From DASUAO01 sp035763745 (GTDB lineage: Bacteria > Actinomycetota > Acidimicrobiia > IMCC26256 > PALSA-555), in the NCBI GenBank assembly GCA_035763745.1, contig DASUAO010000058.1, forward strand, positions 1 to 44,802: 44,802 nucleotides of DNA. The letters are read 5' to 3'. Below, in pieces: positions 40,378 through 44,802 of this stretch (its first letter is position 1; the number at the start of each line of letters is the position of its first letter). A model generated the notes under the pieces. It was given only the letters and a program-made list of their open reading frames with translations, had not been told where the DNA came from and ran no database searches. Position numbers and translations under genes: made by a program.

Positions 40378-41916
40378 ATGCCGAAGGCGAAGGCCCGCAA
40401 CGTCGGCGACATCATGAGCCATCCCGCGGTGACCGCCACCGCGGATGAGACCGTCGCCGCCGCGGCGGCCCGGATGCGCCAGCAAGGTGTGGGCTCGGTC
40501 GTGGTCGTCGACGCCGAGCACCGAGCGGTCGGGATCCTCACCGAGCGCGACCTCGTCCATCTCGGGGCGGCAGGCGCGTCCTCGACCGATCTCGTCGAGC
40601 AGTGGATGACGGCCGATCCCGACTCCGTGTCGCCCGACGTCGACGCCAGCGCTGCCTTCGCGAGCCTCGCCGAGCACGGGTACCGCCACATCCCGGTCGT
40701 CGACGACGGTCGACTGGTCGGGATCGTCTCGATGCGGGACCTCATGCGGATCGCGCAGATCCAGCCGGCCGAGCACCTCGCGGCCGACGTCCCCCGGGGC
40801 CTGGAGGGCGTCGTCGTCGCGCAGACGTCGATCGGCGACGTGCGCGGGCTCGAGGGCTTCTACCACTACCGCCAGTACGACGCGGTCGCGCTCGCCGAGA
40901 CGCGGAGCATCGAGGACGTCTGGCACCTGCTCCACGAGGGCTCGCTGCCGGGTGCCGCGGAGCGCCGGCAGTTCCTCGAGGAGATCACGCCACTGCGAGC
41001 GATCCCCGCCGACGTGCTCGCGGTGCTCCCCGACATCGCCCGCGCCGCGCCCGACGCGCCCCCACTCGACCTGCTGCGCACCACCATCTCGCTCGTGGGC
41101 GCGTCGGCCGGGTTCCGCCCGTCGCTCGACCTCACCGCCTCCGAGCTGCGGCTCCAGGCGCTCCAGGTGTGCTCGGTCGTCCCGACGCTGTTGTGCGCGC
41201 TGTACCGGCTCCAGCACGGCATGGCGCCGATCCCGCCCGACCCCGCGCTCGCGTACGCGGCGAATTACCTCTACATGATGCAGGGCGAGGTGCCGACGGC
41301 GGAGCACGCCCGGGGGGTCGAGCAGTACCTGATCTCCACGATCGACCACGGGTTCAACGCGTCGACCTTCACCGCGCGGGTGATCACGTCGACCGGTGCC
41401 GATCTCGCCGCGGCCGTCGTCGGCGCGATCGGTGCCCTGTCCGGGCCGCTGCACGGCGGCGCGCCGAGTCGCGCGCTGGACATGCTCGACGGGATCGGCA
41501 CCATCGACAACGCCGACGCCTGGCTGCGCGACGCCGTGGAGCGCGGCGACCGCCTCATGGGGTTCGGGCACCGCGTCTACAAGACCGACGACCCCCGCTC
41601 GGTGATGCTGCGGTCGGTCGCCGAGCGCCTCGGCGGCCCGATGGTCGAGCTCGCCAAGCAGGTCGAGACTCGGGCGATCGGCGTGCTGGAGGAGCTGAAG
41701 CCGGGGCGCAGGCTCTACACCAACGTGGAGTTCTACGCGGGTGTCGTGATGGACACGTGCGGGGTGCCGCGAGAGATGTTCACGCCGACGTTCGCGTCGA
41801 GCCGTGTGATCGGGTGGACCGCGCACATCCTCGAGCAAGCCGCCGACAACCGTCTGATCCGTCCGAGCGCGCAGTACGTCGGGCCGCCGGCACCCCAGCC
41901 GGTCCCGTGCGAGTGA
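40378..41916 (+). CDS. citrate synthase with N-terminal CBS-domain pair
   Basis: A 512-residue fusion. Residues about 8-125 are two CBS domains: VGDIMSHPAVTATADETVAA with VVVVDAEHRAVGILTERDLV, and WMTADPDSVSPDVDAS with HIPVVDDGRLVGIVSMRDLM. CBS pairs bind adenosyl nucleotides. Residues about 140-512 are a citrate/methylcitrate synthase: GLEGFYHYRQYDAVALAET, DHGFNASTFTARVITSTGAD (catalytic His, about 325), SGPLHGGAPSRALDM (about 360), GFGHRVYK and TNVEFYAGVVM (acidic residue is Glu, as in M. tuberculosis CitA-like enzymes). The CBS unit may give allosteric control by energy charge. Last-but-one gene of the HAD operon; a TAGGAT box at 40343 could give an internal promoter. Confidence 0.92.
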   Translation: MPKAKARNVGDIMSHPAVTATADETVAAAAARMRQQGVGSVVVVDAEHRAVGILTERDLVHLGAAGASSTDLVEQWMTADPDSVSPDVDASAAFASLAEHGYRHIPVVDDGRLVGIVSMRDLMRIAQIQPAEHLAADVPRGLEGVVVAQTSIGDVRGLEGFYHYRQYDAVALAETRSIEDVWHLLHEGSLPGAAERRQFLEEITPLRAIPADVLAVLPDIARAAPDAPPLDLLRTTISLVGASAGFRPSLDLTASELRLQALQVCSVVPTLLCALYRLQHGMAPIPPDPALAYAANYLYMMQGEVPTAEHARGVEQYLISTIDHGFNASTFTARVITSTGADLAAAVVGAIGALSGPLHGGAPSRALDMLDGIGTIDNADAWLRDAVERGDRLMGFGHRVYKTDDPRSVMLRSVAERLGGPMVELAKQVETRAIGVLEELKPGRRLYTNVEFYAGVVMDTCGVPREMFTPTFASSRVIGWTAHILEQAADNRLIRPSAQYVGPPAPQPVPCE

Positions 41917-41932
41917 GTGGAGTGATCCGCTC

Positions 41933-42445
41933 GTGACCGTCGACGTCCCCACCATCGAGACCGAGCGCCTCCATCTGCGCCCCTGGCACGACGACGACCT
42001 CGACGGCTACGCCGACATCTGCGCCGACCCGGAGGTCATGCGCCACCTGGGCCAAGGGATCACGCTGACCCGGGGGGACGCATGGCGCCAGATGGCGATG
42101 TTCGTCGGGCACTGGCAGCTCAAGGGGTTCGGGACGTGGGCCGTCGAGGAGAAGGCCACCCACCGCTTCGTCGGTCGCATCGGCCTGCACCGCCCCGAGG
42201 GGTGGCCCGACCTCGAGGTCGGGTGGACGCTCGCCCGGGACGTGTGGAAGCAGGGCTACGCGACCGAAGGCGGTCGCGCGTCTCTCGACTACGCGTGGAA
42301 CCGGCTCGGCGCCACGAGGGTCGTGAGCCTGATCCTCCCCGAGAACACGGCGTCGATCCGTGTCGCGCAGCGCCTCGGGCAGACCTTCGAACGCACCTGG
42401 ATGCTCGACGGCCTCGAGGTGCACATCTACGCGATCGAGCGCTGA
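41933..42445 (+). CDS. GNAT-family N-acetyltransferase
   Basis: A 170-residue acetyltransferase of RimJ/RimL type: ETERLHLRPWHDDDLDGYA (about 9-27), LEVGWTLARDVWKQGYATEG (about 97-116, acetyl-CoA pyrophosphate loop), ILPENTASIRVAQRLGQTF (about 138-156). Substrate unknown. The GTG at 41933 lies 16 nt after the citrate synthase stop, so it is probably the last gene of that operon. It converges with the acyl-CoA ligase gene. Confidence 0.88.
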   Translation: MTVDVPTIETERLHLRPWHDDDLDGYADICADPEVMRHLGQGITLTRGDAWRQMAMFVGHWQLKGFGTWAVEEKATHRFVGRIGLHRPEGWPDLEVGWTLARDVWKQGYATEGGRASLDYAWNRLGATRVVSLILPENTASIRVAQRLGQTFERTWMLDGLEVHIYAIER

Positions 42446-42454
42446 GGCGCGGGC

Positions 42455-43951
42455 TCAGCCTCCGCCACGCAGCTCGGCGAGGAGCACACGGCGCAGGAGC
42501 TTTCCCGTGTCGGTGCGCGGCAGCTCGGTGCGGAACTCGATCCGCTCGGGGGTCTTCGAGCCCCGGAGGTGCGACCTCACGTGGGTCCGCAGCTCGTCGG
42601 CGTCGACGTCGGCCCGGGTGACGACCACCGCCGCGATCACCTGGCCCCACTCCTCGTCGGGGAGCCCGAGGACGGCCGCGTCGGCCACGGCAGCGTGGTG
42701 GCAGAGCACGGCCTCGATCTCGGCCGGCGCGATGTTCTCCCCGCCGCGGATGATCGTGTCGTCGGAGCGACCCTCGATGAACAGATAGCCCTCGGCGTCG
42801 ATCGAGGCCCGGTCGCGAGTCGCGAACCATCCTTCGGCGTCGATCGCGGCGTCGCGGCCCACGTACTCGCCGGACACCTGCTCGCCTCGCACGAACAGCT
42901 CGCCGACCTCCCCGGGCGGGAGCACCGTGCCGTCGTCGGCACGGATCTGGGCCTCGATGCCGGGCACGAGCACCCCCGCGGAGCCGAGTCGCGCCTGCAC
43001 CGTCGGGTCGTCGCTCGCCGCCGCGGCCCGGTGCTCCTCGGGCCCGAGCACCGCGACGGTCGAGCTGGTCTCGGTGAGCCCGTACGCGTTGACGAACGCG
43101 GTCGTCGGCAGGAGCTCGAGCGCGCGAGCGATGACCCGGTGCGGCATCGGTGCGCCGCCGTACGCGAGCGACGCGAGCGTCGGCACGTCGGCGTGCGTGG
43201 CCCCGATCTCCTCCAGGTGCTCGACGACCCGGGCGAGCATGGTCGGGACGACGAGGGCGTGGGTGATCGCCTCCTCGCGCACCGTCTCGAGCCACCCTTC
43301 CGGGGTGAACGCGGCGAGGTGCGCGACGCGCCGGCCCGCGTACACGTTGCTGACCGTGTTCGACACACCGGCGATGTGGTACGGGGGGACGCTCACGAGG
43401 CTCGCGGCACGCTCGTCGGCGCCACTGAACTCGACCGTCGACATCACGTACGACGCGAGATGCCGGTTCCGCAGGATCGCAGCCTTCGGCGCCGCGCTGG
43501 TACCGCTCGTGTACAGGAGCATCGCGACCGACTCGGGATCCTCGTCGGGCTGGTCGAGCGTCCTCCCGGACGCGGTGGCGTCGAGCCACGCCTCGGGACT
43601 CAACGGCTCGGTCTGCCACCCCTCGACGGCGCCGTGCAGCTCGTCCTCGACGACGACCACGGACGACCGGTGCGCGTCGAGGAGCGGGGCCAGCTGATCC
43701 GGCCCGAGGCGGTAGTTGATCGGGACGAGGGGGACGCCGGCCGCAGCGGCCGCGAACAAGGCGACGGGGAACGCGGTGCTGTTCGGCGCGAGGTACACCA
43801 GGTACTCGACGCCGGCCTCGCGGAGATGCGCAGCCCCCGCTGCCGCGCGTGTGGCGAGGTCGACGTACGTGATGCCGTCGGTTCGACCGCCGAACGCGAC
43901 ACGGTCGCCGTGTCCGGCCATCGCCATGTCGAGCAGCATCGAGAGGTGCAT
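42455..43951 (-). CDS. AMP-dependent acyl-CoA synthetase/ligase
   Basis: A 498-residue ANL-family ligase. ATP-binding P-loop MLLYTSGTSAAPKAAILRN (about 145-163), VNAYGLTETSS (about 288), hinge-adjacent GWFATRDRASIDAEGYLFI (about 370-388), hinge SDDTIIRGGENIAPAEIEAV (about 393-412), and catalytic Lys in RTDTGKLLRRVLL (about 480-492). The protein activates a carboxylate as the acyl-AMP and transfers it to CoA. Substrate unknown. It lies 8 nt downstream of the mycothiol-type gene, in an operon. Confidence 0.93.
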   Translation of the reverse strand: MHLSMLLDMAMAGHGDRVAFGGRTDGITYVDLATRAAAGAAHLREAGVEYLVYLAPNSTAFPVALFAAAAAGVPLVPINYRLGPDQLAPLLDAHRSSVVVVEDELHGAVEGWQTEPLSPEAWLDATASGRTLDQPDEDPESVAMLLYTSGTSAAPKAAILRNRHLASYVMSTVEFSGADERAASLVSVPPYHIAGVSNTVSNVYAGRRVAHLAAFTPEGWLETVREEAITHALVVPTMLARVVEHLEEIGATHADVPTLASLAYGGAPMPHRVIARALELLPTTAFVNAYGLTETSSTVAVLGPEEHRAAAASDDPTVQARLGSAGVLVPGIEAQIRADDGTVLPPGEVGELFVRGEQVSGEYVGRDAAIDAEGWFATRDRASIDAEGYLFIEGRSDDTIIRGGENIAPAEIEAVLCHHAAVADAAVLGLPDEEWGQVIAAVVVTRADVDADELRTHVRSHLRGSKTPERIEFRTELPRTDTGKLLRRVLLAELRGGG

Positions 43952-43959
43952 GGTCCCTG

Positions 43960-44634
43960 CTAGCGCTCGCCGAGGCTCGCGGTGGGAAGCGGGAGGTGCG
44001 CATCGAGGACCGCCAGGTACGGCTCCACGTCACCCGTGTGCGGCGCGGCTCGGAGCTCGTCAGCGGTGCGTCGGCTGGTGAGGGCGCGGAACGCCTCCCA
44101 CGGATCGGCCTCGAACGACCAGCCCGGCTCGGCGTCGTGGCTGCGCCACGACCGGTCGTCGTGGCGGACCTCGATCGAGCCGAGGCCGGCCTCGGTGACG
44201 GGCCCCGAAAGGCCGGCGAGCGCACCGGGGAGCATCGCCTCCGACTCCGGCGCCGTGCGGTCGGCGACCATCCCCAGCGCACCTGTGAGGTCCCCCTCGT
44301 GGGCGACGAGGTCGCCGACGAGGATGCCGACGTTCGCGACGAGCCCACCGAGTGCGGCGTCGTCGTTGCGCCACTCGGCGAGCAGCTCGTCGATCGACGT
44401 GTCGCGCCGGGCGTCGACGAGTCCCTGGATCCATCCGTTCGGGTCCCCCGTCGGGATGTCGCCGGCGAGGATCGCGACCGGCATGCTCGTCTGGTGCGCG
44501 AGCAGGTCGTGCACCGTCCAGTCGGGGCAGGCCGGCACGACCTTCTCGGCGTCGGCGGGCGGCATCGCCTCGATCGCGGCACACATGCGATCGCGCACGG
44601 CGAGGTAGATCGCGGCGAGGTCGATCTCTGCCAT
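43960..44634 (-). CDS. mycothiol-dependent/DinB-like protein (TIGR03083-type)
   Basis: A 224-residue protein. The helical bundle begins AAIYLAVRDRMCAAIEAMPP; CPDWTVHDLLAHQTSMPVAI (about 36-55) carries the first metal His and matches the PGW-V-DLLAH motif of maleylpyruvate-isomerase-like proteins. ILVGDLVAHEGDLTGALG (about 104-121) carries the second His. The C-terminal SCP2-like part is short and acidic. Presumably mycothiol-linked; substrate unknown. It leads the acyl-CoA ligase operon. Confidence 0.82.
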   Translation of the reverse strand: MAEIDLAAIYLAVRDRMCAAIEAMPPADAEKVVPACPDWTVHDLLAHQTSMPVAILAGDIPTGDPNGWIQGLVDARRDTSIDELLAEWRNDDAALGGLVANVGILVGDLVAHEGDLTGALGMVADRTAPESEAMLPGALAGLSGPVTEAGLGSIEVRHDDRSWRSHDAEPGWSFEADPWEAFRALTSRRTADELRAAPHTGDVEPYLAVLDAHLPLPTASLGER

Positions 44635-44727
44635 CGGGCCTCCGGTGCTCGTCGGTCGGACCCGCCGATCGTAGGCGGACGCACGCGGCCCCTCTCCGGT
44701 TGTCGAGGAGCTGGTGGGGAAGTCCTC

Positions 44728-44759
44728 TCGTCTTGATCCCTCGTCTTGATCCCTCGTCT
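44728..44759. repeat. 13-bp tandem repeat, two copies plus a partial one
   Basis: TCGTCTTGATCCC occurs twice in succession (44728-44740, 44741-44753), then TCGTCT. It sits in the intergenic gap before the mycothiol-type gene start, just downstream of a possible minus-strand gene end. Confidence 0.75.
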
Positions 44760-44764
44760 CGTGC

Positions 44765-44802
44765 TCAGGCGGCGGGGCCGGCGCGGGCGGCGACGTCGCC
44801 GT
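44765..44802 (-). CDS. possible C-terminal end of a minus-strand gene entering from outside
   Basis: On the minus strand the window edge opens in a frame reading GDVAARAGPAA and stopping at a TGA at 44765-44767. Only 11 codons are visible, so this is a guess based on Ala/Gly codon use. It could be noncoding. Confidence 0.25.
   Translation of the reverse strand, partial: GDVAARAGPAA

Overview
The window is a GC-rich chromosomal segment from a free-living actinobacterium. The evidence is: long antisense shadow ORFs and GTG starts; an F420-type luciferase-like oxidoreductase; two mycothiol-dependent/DinB-like proteins; several acyl-CoA genes (two acyl-CoA dehydrogenases, enoyl-CoA hydratase, CitE-like lyase, AMP-dependent ligase, thiolase-like protein, MaoC hydratase); and many leaderless starts with a TAnnnT box 6-8 nt upstream of the start codon. 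The gene mix resembles the class Acidimicrobiia, but that placement is inference. No insertion sequence, phage gene or CRISPR array was seen.

Layout. 1-2000: initiator tRNA, an RHH-MazF toxin-antitoxin pair with a duplicated palindromic operator, then the wreck of an FtsX-type ABC transporter and a cyclic-nucleotide-binding domain. 2000-5450: a TetR - P450 - thiolase-like cluster, with a perfect 17-bp palindrome over the tetR start codon. 5500-9200: polymer-forming membrane protein, CcdA, a two-domain VOC protein and an orphan SPPY DNA methyltransferase. 9240-12200: a cobalamin riboswitch and the btuF-btuC-btuD importer it controls. 12260-15830: a heterodimeric ABC exporter. 15950-19570: truncated Rossmann ORF, flavin reductase, MBL hydrolase and a DrrAB-type exporter. 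19600-26540: HIT, MaoC and acyl-CoA dehydrogenase on the minus strand; an ABC exporter, SGNH hydrolase and a second, N-terminally extended acyl-CoA dehydrogenase on the plus strand. 26550-32710: membrane proteins, CitE-like lyase, MBL hydrolase, a small repeat protein, NlpC/P60 endopeptidase and SelD. 32760-38220: a hydrolase-thioredoxin fusion, GNAT, LLM oxidoreductase, and a minus-strand operon of MBL/ODP, SnoaL-like, CoaA and mycothiol-type genes. 38270-42450: plus-strand operon of HAD, phosphoglycerate-mutase-like, enoyl-CoA hydratase, CBS-citrate synthase fusion and GNAT. 42455-44634: acyl-CoA ligase and a second mycothiol/DinB-like gene.

The most unusual signal is a family of four nearly identical 38-nt hairpins (3548, 12228, 20594, 27796). 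All have the same orientation and all lie just after minus-strand genes; in three the TGA stop codon abuts the stem directly. One copy has a compensatory base-pair change in the stem. They look like a repeated, sequence-conserved terminator or REP-like element without a U tract. Other points of interest are two domain fusions (CBS + citrate synthase; serine hydrolase + thioredoxin), a perfect Shine-Dalgarno-sequestering helix below the riboswitch, and two divergent -10 boxes only 4 bp apart.
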